From Aestuariirhabdus haliotis (GTDB lineage: Bacteria > Pseudomonadota > Gammaproteobacteria > Pseudomonadales > Aestuariirhabdaceae), in assembly GCF_023509475.1 (NCBI RefSeq), contig NZ_JAKSDZ010000002.1, positions 62,001 through 126,000 on the forward strand: 64,000 nt of DNA, given 5' to 3'. The notes beneath the pieces were generated by a model. It saw only the letters and a program-made list of their open reading frames with translations, was not told the origin of the DNA and did no database searches. This document shows, one piece after another, positions 9,447 through 18,424 of the stretch. The position numbers and the translations under genes are program-made. Positions within the stretch are counted from its first letter, which is position 1. Every line of letters starts with the position of its first letter.

Positions 9447-10382
9447 ATGTCGGGAGCCTATACAGACCTCCATCAACTGGTCGAACTGGGTGCTAACGCG
9501 CGCACTCTGGGCATCTATAGTGCGCAACATGTGCGCAGTGCCTTATCCGGCCAGCATCGAAGTCGATTGCGCGGGCGCGGAATCGACTTCGATGAGGTAC
9601 GACGCTACCAGGCCGGAGATGACATCCGCAGCATTGACTGGCGAGTGACCGCACGCAGTGGCGTTCCTCACACCAAACTCTATCGAGAAGAGCGCGAGCG
9701 CCCGGTGGTTATCTTGCTGGATCAAAGCCCGGCAATGTTCTTTGGTACTCAGCTCAACTTCAAATCGGTGACCGCCGCCGAATGCGCAGCGGCTTTGGCA
9801 TGGGCAGCGCTGGAGCACGGTGATCGGGTCGGAGGGATGCTGGCAACAGGAAAACAAGAGCCTCTGGTTCGGCCCTACCGAAGTCAACGCATTCTCTTCC
9901 ACTGGCTTCAAACCATAGCGGTAGCCAACGCCAAACTGAATGCCGAACTGGATCCAGCTCCAGCCGATTATTTTGCTCAGGCCCTGATTAACGCCCAACA
10001 CTCGCTGGACACCGGTGCCGCACTTTTTATTATTAGCGATGGGCAGGCCCTGACCCCGGACTGTGAACCTCACCTTCATCGCCTGGCCAAACATCACGAT
10101 CTGTTGTTTGTTCGAATCAGTGATCGACTGGAACAGTCCCCACCACCACAAGGCTATTACCCGATCAACGATGGCACCACCGGCCGGGCAACCTTACTGA
10201 ATACCAATTCGACTGCTGCCCAAACCCAATACGAACACCTCTGCCATCAGCAGCGAAGTGAAATGGAACAACGATTACATCGCTTTCAAATCCCACTGGT
10301 CGACCTTGATTGCGGCCAGCCAACGCTACCGCAACTGCAAAGAATCTTCCCCGGACGAGCCACCAGGTCCCATAATGGATAA
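9447..10382 (+). CDS. DUF58 (VWA-like) protein of the Bat operon
   Basis: A 311-residue protein. The true start is taken at the ATG at 9447 (MSGAYTDLHQLVELGANART), since the longer open frame to 9297 runs inside the ATPase gene. DUF58 hallmarks are GRGIDFDEVRRYQAGDDIRS followed by IDWRVTARSG, then the VWA-like fold with VVILLDQSPAMFFG (DxSxx metal site) and ALFIISDGQAL. No membrane segments are seen. Its usual partners are the MoxR ATPase upstream and DUF4381/BatA downstream. Its stop codon overlaps the next start by 8 bp, indicating translational coupling. Confidence 0.88.
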   Translation: MSGAYTDLHQLVELGANARTLGIYSAQHVRSALSGQHRSRLRGRGIDFDEVRRYQAGDDIRSIDWRVTARSGVPHTKLYREERERPVVILLDQSPAMFFGTQLNFKSVTAAECAAALAWAALEHGDRVGGMLATGKQEPLVRPYRSQRILFHWLQTIAVANAKLNAELDPAPADYFAQALINAQHSLDTGAALFIISDGQALTPDCEPHLHRLAKHHDLLFVRISDRLEQSPPPQGYYPINDGTTGRATLLNTNSTAAQTQYEHLCHQQRSEMEQRLHRFQIPLVDLDCGQPTLPQLQRIFPGRATRSHNG

Positions 10383-10857
10383 CAGTGCCCTACTTAAGCA
10401 GCTGGACCCCATCATCGAGCCTGTTGCTATTAACCCCTATTGGCCCTTGGCTCCCGGCTGGTACTTGCTCGCCCTGGGCATTCTGTTAGTACTTTTTGCT
10501 ATCCATCGATTGATAAAAAAACGTCAACGCAGAATTGCCAGGCAAGCCTACCGGCAACAGGCACGACAGCAACTGGAACGGCAATGGCAGCTTTACCAAC
10601 AGCAGCCGGACAAGCTGCATCTTGTCGAAACATGCAACCAACTGTTAAAACAAGTTGCCATACAAGCCTACGACAGTAGTTCTGTGGCCGGCTTACAGGG
10701 TGAAAGCTGGTGGGCATTTCTGCAGCAATCCCTGCCGAATGAAAACAGTCAAGAAGCCAAAGAAATAGAACAATCACGTTATCAGCCTGGTTTTAATACC
10801 GACCCTGCGGCCTTTTATTATTATTGTATAAAGTGGGTTGAACATCATGAGTCTTGA
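10375..10857 (+). CDS. DUF4381 membrane protein of the Bat operon
   Basis: A 160-residue protein. The ATG at 10375 (MDNSALLKQLDPIIEPVAIN) overlaps the DUF58 stop; the longer frame back to 10258 is internal to DUF58. PYWPLAPGWYLLALGILLVL is a single transmembrane helix (about residues 22-44), followed by a basic KKRQRRIARQAYRQQ stretch and a helical cytosolic part with NQLLKQVAIQAY and GLQGESWWAFL. The family always sits between the DUF58 and BatA genes and probably tethers the complex, though its biochemical role is unknown. It overlaps batA by 11 bp. Confidence 0.85.
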   Translation: MDNSALLKQLDPIIEPVAINPYWPLAPGWYLLALGILLVLFAIHRLIKKRQRRIARQAYRQQARQQLERQWQLYQQQPDKLHLVETCNQLLKQVAIQAYDSSSVAGLQGESWWAFLQQSLPNENSQEAKEIEQSRYQPGFNTDPAAFYYYCIKWVEHHES

Positions 10858-11896
10858 ACTTGAATGGCCATGGATCTGGCTGATGTTACCGCTTCCAGTA
10901 TTGGTCTATCGCTGGTTACCGAAAGCGAATACAGCGCCCCGGACGGGAGTGCGGTTGCCGCTTTATGAGAAACTCTCCCCCTTAACAACCCATCCAGGCC
11001 AAAAACAGTTAAAACGAACCAAGCTGGTTGGCATCATCCTGTTATGGCTGCTGCTATTATCATCAGCGTCCCGTCCAGTGAGCGTGGGTGAAGCCGTAAC
11101 TATTCCAGCCCTGGCCCGGGATCTCATGCTGGCAATCGATTTGTCGGGCAGCATGCAAACCCGTGATATGGAAATTTCGGGTAATCAGGTGGACAGGCTT
11201 CAGGTCGTCAAACAGGTCATCCAGCCATTTATCGACCGTCGTTCAGGCGACCGGATTGGTCTGATACTGTTTGGCTCCCAAGCGTATCTACAATCCCCCC
11301 TGACGTTTGATTTACGAAGCGTCAGGATCCTTTTGGGTGAAGCACAAATCGCCATGGCCGGGCGAGAGACCTCGATTGGAGATGCCATCGGTCTGGCCGT
11401 CAAGCGCTTACGCGACCGGCCGGCATCCAGCCGTGTTTTAATTCTGGTAACCGACGGCGCCAATACAGCCGGTGAAATCCCCCCTCTCCAAGCGGCAAAA
11501 CTGGCCAAGCAGGAGCAGGTACGTATCTACACCATAGGTGTTGGTGCGGAAGAGATGGTTCAGCCCGGTCTATTCGGATCATCCTTCGGCGCTCGGCGCG
11601 TCAACCCCTCCGCAGACCTCGATGAGAAAACCCTGCGCGACATTTCAGCATTGACAGGTGGTGAATATTTTCGGGCAAGGAACCCGGATGAGCTGGAAAA
11701 CATATATCAAAAGCTGGATGCCCTGGAACCGGTTGAACAGCAAGCTGAAACCGTACGCCCCAAGCAAAGCCTTTACTACTTTCCTCTGCTGGCAGCGATG
11801 GTCCTATGCCTTAGCTGGTGGCTATTTAAGCTGCTTCAGCGCCCACTTCGAAGTTGGCAGATAAGTAGCCAATGGTTCAGGAAACCTTCGCCATGA
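10847..11896 (+). CDS. batA: BatA-type VWA-domain membrane protein
   Basis: A 349-residue protein with an N-terminal membrane anchor (about residues 5-25 and 60-78), a VWA domain (about 90-290) and a C-terminal membrane segment (SLYYFPLLAAMVLCLSWWLF). The MIDAS metal site is DLMLAIDLSGSMQTRD (DxSxS), supported by GDRIGLILFGSQAYLQSPLT and VLILVTDGANTAG. The start at 10847 (MSLELEWPWIW) overlaps the DUF4381 stop; a TTG three codons earlier is an unlikely alternative. Bat proteins are inner-membrane VWA proteins facing the periplasm, linked to aerotolerance and stress resistance in Bacteroides. Their molecular function is not settled. Confidence 0.88.
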   Translation: MSLELEWPWIWLMLPLPVLVYRWLPKANTAPRTGVRLPLYEKLSPLTTHPGQKQLKRTKLVGIILLWLLLLSSASRPVSVGEAVTIPALARDLMLAIDLSGSMQTRDMEISGNQVDRLQVVKQVIQPFIDRRSGDRIGLILFGSQAYLQSPLTFDLRSVRILLGEAQIAMAGRETSIGDAIGLAVKRLRDRPASSRVLILVTDGANTAGEIPPLQAAKLAKQEQVRIYTIGVGAEEMVQPGLFGSSFGARRVNPSADLDEKTLRDISALTGGEYFRARNPDELENIYQKLDALEPVEQQAETVRPKQSLYYFPLLAAMVLCLSWWLFKLLQRPLRSWQISSQWFRKPSP

Positions 11897-13821
11897 ACCT
11901 GCCCCAATTGCTGACAGACTTTCACTTTATCAGACCCTTTGGTTTGCTTTTACTCCCATTGGGTCTTGCGATCTTATGGTTAATGTCTCGACTCACTTTG
12001 CGCCAGTCTGCCTGGAGTCGTGTCATTCCGGATCATTTGCTGCATCATTTACAGAAGAGAGACAGCGTTCGCGCTGCGCCACGCCAGCTACGCTGGTTAA
12101 TCCTGTTCTGGGTACTGGCATCCACGGCCTTATCCGGACCAAGCTGGCAAAAACTGCCCTCGCCTGTCTACAAGAACGATGCACCGCTCGTTATTGTCCT
12201 TGACCTTTCATGGTCCATGTATGCGACGGATCTTAGCCCTGACAGACTTACCCGTGCCCGCCGAAAGGTTCACGATATTATCAACAGTCGTGTAGATGGC
12301 ACCACCGCTCTAGTGGCCTATGCCGGTGATGCGTACCGGGTCGCACCTTTAACGGACGATCGTGAAACCATCACCAATTTACTGTCGGTCTTGGAGCCCG
12401 CCTTGATGCCTTTGGCCGGCAGCCAGACCAGTCAGGGTATTCGCATGGCGGTCGACTTACTGGGTGAAACGCCGTCCAAAAACGCTCGCATTCTTTTGTT
12501 AACCGACGAAATTAGCGCAGAAGAAAATAGTCGACTGCAAGAATTGTTCGCCAACCATGCTGTACCTGTATCAATTATCGGCGTGGGCACCCCACAAGGC
12601 GCTCCGATAAGAATGAAGGATGGCGGTTTTTTACGTGACACCCAAGGGGCCATCGTCATTCCCCGCCTGGACAAGTCTGGACTTGAATCAATCGCACGTA
12701 ATCTGGGTGGACGTTACGCAACCATTAGAGTAGATCAAGGCGATTGGAACAGGATTCAACCTGCATTGGAAACTGGGCCAGCAACCGGCACCGAGCTAGA
12801 AAACCAACGTTTTGATCAATGGTCGGATCAGGGTTATTGGCTCGTATTACCGTTGTTAATACTGGTGCTGGTTAGTTTTCGTAAAGGGTGGCTGCTAACC
12901 ATTGCACTCCCCCTACTAATACTTCCCAGCGAACCCAGCTACGCACTTGATTGGCAATCTCTGTGGCAGACGCCTGACCAGCAGGGCAATAGCTTGCTGA
13001 AAAAACAGGAAGCCGAGAAAGCAGCCGAAACATTTACGAATCAGGACTGGAAGGGGTACGCCTATTTCGAAGCGGGGGAATACGAATCTGCAGCCAAGGC
13101 ATTTGGTGCAGGCACCTCTCTGGAGTCCCAATACAACCGCGGCAATGCGGAAGCACTTTCTGGCAATTTGGAACAAGCCTTAGAGCTTTACGATCAAGTA
13201 CTCAAACAGCAACCCGAGCACAAGGCCGCACTGAAAAACCGGGATATCATTCGACAATTACTTGAACAAGCACAACAAGAGCAAAACTCGAGCGGCCAAG
13301 GTGAAAACGATAAAGACAAAGATAAAGCCAATAAGGACGAGAACAGGAATCAAGAGCAAGGCAGCAACGGCTCCCCGGAAAACCAACAAGGCGAGCAATC
13401 AGAGCAAACTTCCGACTCGGGACAAGAGGAATCAGATCAAGACCAATCCCAGAATAAAAACAGCTCGTCTGCAGCCCAGCCAGACAATGAGTCCACAGCC
13501 GAGCAACAGCAGGAAAGCACAGGTAAACAAGATACCGACGCTGACACAAAGAACGAGCGCCAGCCCGACGAAGAAAACGCGAACATCACTGAACAATCTC
13601 AGAAAAACAACGCCCTCTCCACTGAAGACGAATCCGCCAGTGATGCAGCAAACGCAACTGCAGAAACAATGGATCAGGCGGATATCTCTGCTGAAGATCA
13701 GCAAGCGATGGAAGGTTGGCTCCGACGCATTGAGGATGATCCGTCCGGTTTGCTAAGAAGAAAATTCGAGATACAACATCGTCAGCGCGGCCCTCAACAA
13801 GCCGGAGAAAAAGCATGGTAA
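11893..13821 (+). CDS. batB: BatB-type VWA protein fused to a TPR (BatC-like) and acidic low-complexity tail
   Basis: A 642-residue protein. The start is the ATG at 11893 in an ATGA overlap with the batA stop, with AGGAA 9 bp upstream; an in-frame ATG at 11872 lies inside batA. Order: an N-terminal membrane segment, a VWA domain with MIDAS DLSWSMYATDLS, RTARRK-type basic loops and LLLTDEISAEENSR, a second membrane region (GYWLVLPLLILVLVSFRKGW, then LLTIALPLLILPSEPSYA), and TPR helices (about residues 370-455: YFEAGEYESAAKAFGAG, YNRGNAEALSGNLEQALELY). Next is about 150 residues made almost only of Gln, Glu, Asn, Asp, Ser and Lys, then a short conserved end (MEGWLRRIEDDPSGLLRRKF). That end and the TPRs are what BatC contributes in split systems. 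Confidence 0.88.
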   Translation: MNLPQLLTDFHFIRPFGLLLLPLGLAILWLMSRLTLRQSAWSRVIPDHLLHHLQKRDSVRAAPRQLRWLILFWVLASTALSGPSWQKLPSPVYKNDAPLVIVLDLSWSMYATDLSPDRLTRARRKVHDIINSRVDGTTALVAYAGDAYRVAPLTDDRETITNLLSVLEPALMPLAGSQTSQGIRMAVDLLGETPSKNARILLLTDEISAEENSRLQELFANHAVPVSIIGVGTPQGAPIRMKDGGFLRDTQGAIVIPRLDKSGLESIARNLGGRYATIRVDQGDWNRIQPALETGPATGTELENQRFDQWSDQGYWLVLPLLILVLVSFRKGWLLTIALPLLILPSEPSYALDWQSLWQTPDQQGNSLLKKQEAEKAAETFTNQDWKGYAYFEAGEYESAAKAFGAGTSLESQYNRGNAEALSGNLEQALELYDQVLKQQPEHKAALKNRDIIRQLLEQAQQEQNSSGQGENDKDKDKANKDENRNQEQGSNGSPENQQGEQSEQTSDSGQEESDQDQSQNKNSSSAAQPDNESTAEQQQESTGKQDTDADTKNERQPDEENANITEQSQKNNALSTEDESASDAANATAETMDQADISAEDQQAMEGWLRRIEDDPSGLLRRKFEIQHRQRGPQQAGEKAW

Positions 13822-15527
13822 GAAACACACTAGCCCTCCTATTGCTCACCCTGCTGTGGATTCCGTTAGCCAGGGGTGAAACCTTCGTGGCCTCCGTCGA
13901 TCGAACTACCCTGAATCAGGATGAAGTTGTCGAACTAACCCTGCGCAGCGATAAACAGCAGTTTTTCAGCACACCAGACCTCAGCCCACTTGAAGAACAC
14001 TTTACGATTGTCAGTCAGTTGCAAAGCAGCCAATTCCAATCCAATAACGGTAAAAGTGTCTCCTGGACCGACTGGGTAATCAAGTTAAGCCCTAAACGTG
14101 CAGGCTTTGTTGTAATCCCTCCCATCGTTCTAGACGGCCTGGCAACCGACCCAATATCATTACAAATAGAAAAACCATCGACCTCACCTGCGCCAAAGCA
14201 ACCCGGTGCTGTTGAACCCATATTTATGGAAGGTAGCGTTGACCTTGAAAGGGTCTATGTACAACAGCAAATTTTATACACATTACGGATTATGCATTCC
14301 GTTCCCCTATTTGATGACAGCAAACTTAGCGAACTTAAAATTGATAATGCTATTGTCCAGTCCTTAGGACAACCCACCGCACGATCAGAAATCATTAACG
14401 GTGTGCGTCATGGTATTTTTGAGTTGCAATACGCCATTTATCCTCAAAGCAGTGGCAGCATAGTGATACCTTCCCAGCAGTTCACTGCTACCGCCGTTAA
14501 CAATCGAGACCCGTTCAACCCTTACAGCGGCAGAGCCGGCAAGCGTATTTCGATACGGTCAGCAGAAATACACATTGACGTGAAAGCCGCCCCACCCGAA
14601 TGGGATGGCAAACATTGGCTACCGGCTCGCGCCCTGGAACTTGATCAGCAGTGGAGCGGAGACCCAAACCAGTTAACCGTCGGCGACTCCATCACCCGAA
14701 CTTTGAACCTGAAAGTCGATGGTCTCACATTCGCCCAACTCCCACCCATCGAACCTTCGGAAATCACGGGCCTGAATGCATACCCGGATCAACCAAGAAA
14801 TGAGAATCGCCTGTCAGACCATGGGATTATGGGTATAACCACATTATCAAGCGCCTTTGTTGCCACTCAACCTGGCGATTACCGCTTACCAGCCCTGTCC
14901 ATAGAATGGTTTGACATCGAGAGCGGAGAACTGCGTAAAGAAACTCTGGACGAACAGCAGATAACGGTCCTGCCGGCTGTAACTACGCCGGTAGCCGAAC
15001 CCAACCAGCCTCAACCATTGAGTCCGGAAAAAACCGTACCGATAGAACAGCCAGCAGCCATCGTTATCCAAAACGAGAGCAAACCAGACAATTATTTCTG
15101 GCAACTCCTTAGCGCCCTACTCTTGCTGCTTTGGCTATTAACGGCTCTTTGGGGATGGCGAAGAACAACCAAACGCACAGAAGAGAGCAAATCTGAAAGC
15201 CTCCCTGACCATAACGAGTCCAGTGCCTACGATGCGCTACTAAACCACTGCAAAAGCGGCGAGGACCCACATAACTTTGCCCCCCTGCTTCGCAGCTGGC
15301 TGACTTATCTGCTTAAAGCTCCGGCGGGTATCCCTGTAGAGGAGCTTTGCCAACAAGCAGGCAGTCATCAATTAAAAGCGCTTTTTGCGCACCACGAAAA
15401 TTCGCTGTACAACAACAGCAATAAGTCACCACCCGACTATAAGTCACATATTCCAGTTCTTGAACAGGTTAGGAATGCTCATCTCAATAGCCAACAGCAA
15501 GAGACTCTGAAACCTCTCTATGGTTAA
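13815..15527 (+). CDS. batD: BatD-type exported protein (oxygen tolerance family)
   Basis: A 570-residue protein whose ATG overlaps the batB stop (ATGGTAA). A signal peptide (LALLLLTLLWIPLARG) is followed by beta-rich BatD repeats beginning ETFVASVDRTTLNQDEVVEL. Later come QQILYTLRIMHSVPLFD, SGSIVIPSQQFT and a second domain (LTVGDSITRTLNLKVDGLTF). A transmembrane helix near residue 430 (WQLLSALLLLLWLLTALWGW) leads into a cytosolic tail. The periplasmic bulk probably assembles with the VWA domains of BatA/BatB. It is the last gene of the operon; a terminator lies about 90 bp downstream. Confidence 0.88.
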   Translation: MVRNTLALLLLTLLWIPLARGETFVASVDRTTLNQDEVVELTLRSDKQQFFSTPDLSPLEEHFTIVSQLQSSQFQSNNGKSVSWTDWVIKLSPKRAGFVVIPPIVLDGLATDPISLQIEKPSTSPAPKQPGAVEPIFMEGSVDLERVYVQQQILYTLRIMHSVPLFDDSKLSELKIDNAIVQSLGQPTARSEIINGVRHGIFELQYAIYPQSSGSIVIPSQQFTATAVNNRDPFNPYSGRAGKRISIRSAEIHIDVKAAPPEWDGKHWLPARALELDQQWSGDPNQLTVGDSITRTLNLKVDGLTFAQLPPIEPSEITGLNAYPDQPRNENRLSDHGIMGITTLSSAFVATQPGDYRLPALSIEWFDIESGELRKETLDEQQITVLPAVTTPVAEPNQPQPLSPEKTVPIEQPAAIVIQNESKPDNYFWQLLSALLLLLWLLTALWGWRRTTKRTEESKSESLPDHNESSAYDALLNHCKSGEDPHNFAPLLRSWLTYLLKAPAGIPVEELCQQAGSHQLKALFAHHENSLYNNSNKSPPDYKSHIPVLEQVRNAHLNSQQQETLKPLYG

Positions 15528-15616
15528 ACTGGTTTTATCAGTTGGATTATTCAGTGACCGGCCTATTGAGAATCATTGCCCTTATAGCACCACTGGCTAA
15601 TTCAGATAGAATTCTG

Positions 15617-15641
15617 CGGGGCTCTCGGGAGCCCCGTGTTT
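15617..15641 (+). terminator. Intrinsic terminator after the Bat operon
   Basis: Perfect 8-bp stem CGGGGCTC/GAGCCCCG with a TCGG tetraloop, followed by the T-rich TGTTTCTTTG. Confidence 0.75.
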
Positions 15642-15742
15642 CTTTGTTACGCCTTGTTGAAAGTTCTCGACCTTAGTGTACCGGCGCCACGATTCTGAAT
15701 TCGCCTAAAAGCCAGATTTCATACAAATCAGTCAGAACAGCC

Positions 15743-15998
15743 TTAACCAAACTCCTTACCCAAGACTGATAAAAGATCGTGCTCTGCAGCACTTATGCGA
15801 GCAAACATGGCCGCAGAAGCTGCATCGAACTCAATACTGTAAAGCCAATAGCCGCGGCGATCAGGACTTTAGTAATGCGAGTCTTTGACTGTCTGACACA
15901 AGAGCTTTGAACTTTTACGCAGTTGATACCTTCCCTTTCGTATCGTCAGCGCCGTCATCAAACAGAACGTCTCTCTGCTCCCTAAAGCTTTCTAACAC
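15743..15998 (-). pseudogene. Interrupted short reading frame, about 85 codons, family unknown
   Basis: Codon-by-codon reading of the minus strand reveals a protein-like sequence that no single frame carries. A GTG at 15998-15996 with AGGG 7 bp upstream begins MLESFREQRDVLFDDGADDT and KGKVSTA, and meets a TAA at 15917-15915. The same frame continues KFKALVSDSQRLALLKS to a TGA at 15863-15861. A +1 shift at that TCC-TGA then continues DRRGYWLYSIEFDAASAAMF and ARISAAEHDLLSVLGKEFG to the TAA at 15745-15743. Composition and flow are coding-like in all three pieces, so I read this as one gene broken by a nonsense codon and a frameshift. I do not recognise the family. It is bounded by the Bat terminator on one side and the RND terminator on the other. 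Confidence 0.5.
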
Positions 15999-16020
15999 CC
16001 GTAAACCCTAAAAAAGATAA

Positions 16021-16053
16021 ACAAAAAAGCCGCGCAGAGCGCGGCTTTTTTGT
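16021..16053. terminator. Strong intrinsic terminator after the RND gene
   Basis: A perfect 15-bp stem (ACAAAAAAGCCGCGC and its complement) around an AGA loop, with T-runs for both strands. It lies 15 bp after the stop of the minus-strand RND transporter. Confidence 0.92.
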
Positions 16054-16067
16054 TACTAATCCAGCTA

Positions 16068-18410
16068 TCAACCTTTGGCTTGCAACTTCTCAGGTTTTAC
16101 AAAGAAGCGTGCCAACGCTGGCAATAACCAGAGGGCACCGACCATGTTCCAAAGGAACATAAAGGTCAACAGAATCCCCATATCCGCCTGGAATTTGATC
16201 GGAGACCAGATCCAGGTACCGACGCCAATGGCCAGAGTAACACCGGTGAAGCTAACAGCTTTACCCGTAGTACGCAGCGTGGCGAAGTAAGCTTGCTGCA
16301 GGTCCATGCCCTGACGCAGGAAGCTCTCCAAACGGCTGTAGATATAGATACCATAATCCACACCAATACCAACCCCCAGGGCAATTACTGGCAAGGTTGC
16401 CACCTTGATACCAATACCCAGGTAAGCCATCAACGCTTGACAGAGTACAGAAGTAAGACCCAGTGGAATAATGATGCAGAGCACGGCACGGATAGAACGG
16501 AAAGTGATCAGGCAAAGCAAACTCACAACACCATAAACCCAGATCAGCATCTGGTTCTGGGCTGCCGAAATCACTTCGTTGGTTGCGGCTTCGATACCCG
16601 CATTACCCGCCGCCAGTTTAAACTGAATAGCGTCGCTGTTGTTAACCTCGGCAAACTCCTGAGTGGCTTCTACAACCGCCTCAAGGGTTTCGGCTTTGTG
16701 ATCCTCGAGGAACAGCAAAACCGGGGCCAGACTACAATTTGAATTGTACAGACCGGAGGCACGACTAATCGAATTGTTCAGCACAAACTGATTTCGGGAC
16801 AGGGTCTGCCATTTCAGATTGCCCTCGTTCAGTCCCTTAATCACCTGTTTGGAAACGGTTACCAGAGAAATGGCGGACTGAACACCATCGACGTTTTCCA
16901 TCGCCCACATATAGCGGTCTATGGCTTCCATCGTATTGTAGGTAGCGCAACCCTCAATGGCAGTCTCTACCATAATCACCATCACATCCGCACTGGTGGA
17001 ATAGTTTTCGGTGATAAAGGCATTATCGAGATTGTAACGGGAGTCCGCGCGTAATTCTGGAGCACCTGGATCCAGATCACCGATCTTAAGATCCTGACTC
17101 ATGTACAGGCCACCGCCCAATAAAGCCAAAGCAATACCGACGGAAACTGGCGCTACCTTAGGGTGGGAAAAGTTAGACAGCAGCTTCCAGGTTTTTGGCT
17201 CGGAAGCGGCGTGGCGCTTCGCCCGATCAATCGAACGCTGACTGACACCGATGTAGGACATCAAAATCGGCAGCAGGATCAGGTTGGTCATGATAATCAC
17301 GGCAACACCGATACTGGCGGCAATGGCCAGATCACGAATCACGTCGATTTCTATGATCAACAGCGTCAGGAAACCAATCGCGTCTGACACAAGGGCCAGC
17401 ATTCCTGGGATGTAGAGCGAGCGGAAAGTACGTCTCGCAGCGGTCAGTTTGTCAGCCCCGAGGGCGGCCTCCATTCCCAAGGCGTTGATAATCTGCACGC
17501 CATGACTGACACCTATCGCGAACACCAGGAACGGAACCAGTACAGAATAAGGATCCAGGCCATAACCAAAGGTGGCCAACAAGCCCAGCTGCCAGACCAC
17601 CGCCACAATGGAGCACAGCAGTGGGACAATCGTGCTCTTCGGGCAGTGGGAATACAGGAATAACAGCACCAGGGTGATACCAATAGCCATCGCAAAGAAG
17701 TAAGCGATAGAACCGATACCATCAATCAAATCACCTACTTTTTTGGCAAAGCCGATGATCTGGATGTTGACATTACTGTCGGCAAATTTATCCCGAACCT
17801 TTTCCTCCAGCTGGTGAGAAAACTCCTGATAATCCAGCCTTTCACCGGTTTCAGGGTTGATCTCAAACAGCGGGATAAAAAGTATCGAAGACTTGAAGTT
17901 ATTCGCAACCAGACGCCCAACTTGCCCCGACCGCAGCACATTAGCACGCAGCTCTTCGATATTTGCCGGGTTGCTGAAATCATCATCACCCGGAATAACA
18001 GGCCCGCCTTCGAAGCCCTCTTCTGTTACCTCTATCCAGCGAACATTAGGAGTCCAGAGAGATTTCAGCCCGGAACGGTCAACCCCTGGCAGATAAAAGA
18101 CTTCGTCATTAATCAGCCTGAGTGTTTCCATATACTCGGCATCAAAAATGTCGCCATTTTTGGCTTCGACCGAGATACTGATCGAGTTACCGAGGTTCTC
18201 AAGATCATCGCGCTTTTCCAGCATATTCTGAATAAAGGGATGTTCAAGAGGAATCAACTTCATAAAGCTCGCGTCGGGACGGACGTCGAGCATTTTGTAT
18301 CCAAGAAAGATTGTGGCCAGAAAAAAGAAGGCCAGCACTATAATTCTATTGTTAAAAAACAGCCGCTCCAGCAATGGGGCAGCTTCACCGTGATGCTTAT
18401 GGGTCGCCAT
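16068..18410 (-). CDS. RND superfamily (MMPL-type) exporter
   Basis: A 780-residue inner-membrane protein with the RND two-half layout: an N-terminal helix (IIVLAFFFLATIFLGYKML), a large periplasmic loop (about residues 45-225), five helices beginning YFFAMAIGITLVLLFLYSHC, a second periplasmic loop (about 425-620), and a final helix block with GVGIGVDYGIYIYSRLESFL and SFTGVTLAIGVGTWIW. The TM4-type motif VFAIGVSHGVQIINALGMEA is typical of the MMPL/hydrophobe exporter branch rather than AcrB-type drug pumps, and no membrane-fusion protein gene is adjacent. The start at 18410 has GGGGGA 4 bp upstream. It begins 14 bp after the YCF48-like gene, so the two form one transcription unit. Cargo is unknown; lipids or hydrophobic compounds are the family norm. 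Confidence 0.85.
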   Translation of the reverse strand: MATHKHHGEAAPLLERLFFNNRIIVLAFFFLATIFLGYKMLDVRPDASFMKLIPLEHPFIQNMLEKRDDLENLGNSISISVEAKNGDIFDAEYMETLRLINDEVFYLPGVDRSGLKSLWTPNVRWIEVTEEGFEGGPVIPGDDDFSNPANIEELRANVLRSGQVGRLVANNFKSSILFIPLFEINPETGERLDYQEFSHQLEEKVRDKFADSNVNIQIIGFAKKVGDLIDGIGSIAYFFAMAIGITLVLLFLYSHCPKSTIVPLLCSIVAVVWQLGLLATFGYGLDPYSVLVPFLVFAIGVSHGVQIINALGMEAALGADKLTAARRTFRSLYIPGMLALVSDAIGFLTLLIIEIDVIRDLAIAASIGVAVIIMTNLILLPILMSYIGVSQRSIDRAKRHAASEPKTWKLLSNFSHPKVAPVSVGIALALLGGGLYMSQDLKIGDLDPGAPELRADSRYNLDNAFITENYSTSADVMVIMVETAIEGCATYNTMEAIDRYMWAMENVDGVQSAISLVTVSKQVIKGLNEGNLKWQTLSRNQFVLNNSISRASGLYNSNCSLAPVLLFLEDHKAETLEAVVEATQEFAEVNNSDAIQFKLAAGNAGIEAATNEVISAAQNQMLIWVYGVVSLLCLITFRSIRAVLCIIIPLGLTSVLCQALMAYLGIGIKVATLPVIALGVGIGVDYGIYIYSRLESFLRQGMDLQQAYFATLRTTGKAVSFTGVTLAIGVGTWIWSPIKFQADMGILLTFMFLWNMVGALWLLPALARFFVKPEKLQAKG

Positions 18411-18424
18411 GAAATCCCCCGAAA

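Noticed and set aside
13262-13849. Lys/Thr-rich plus-strand and minus-strand frames across the batB tail
   Set aside because: They are alternate-frame readings of the Gln/Glu/Asn-rich low-complexity codons of batB.
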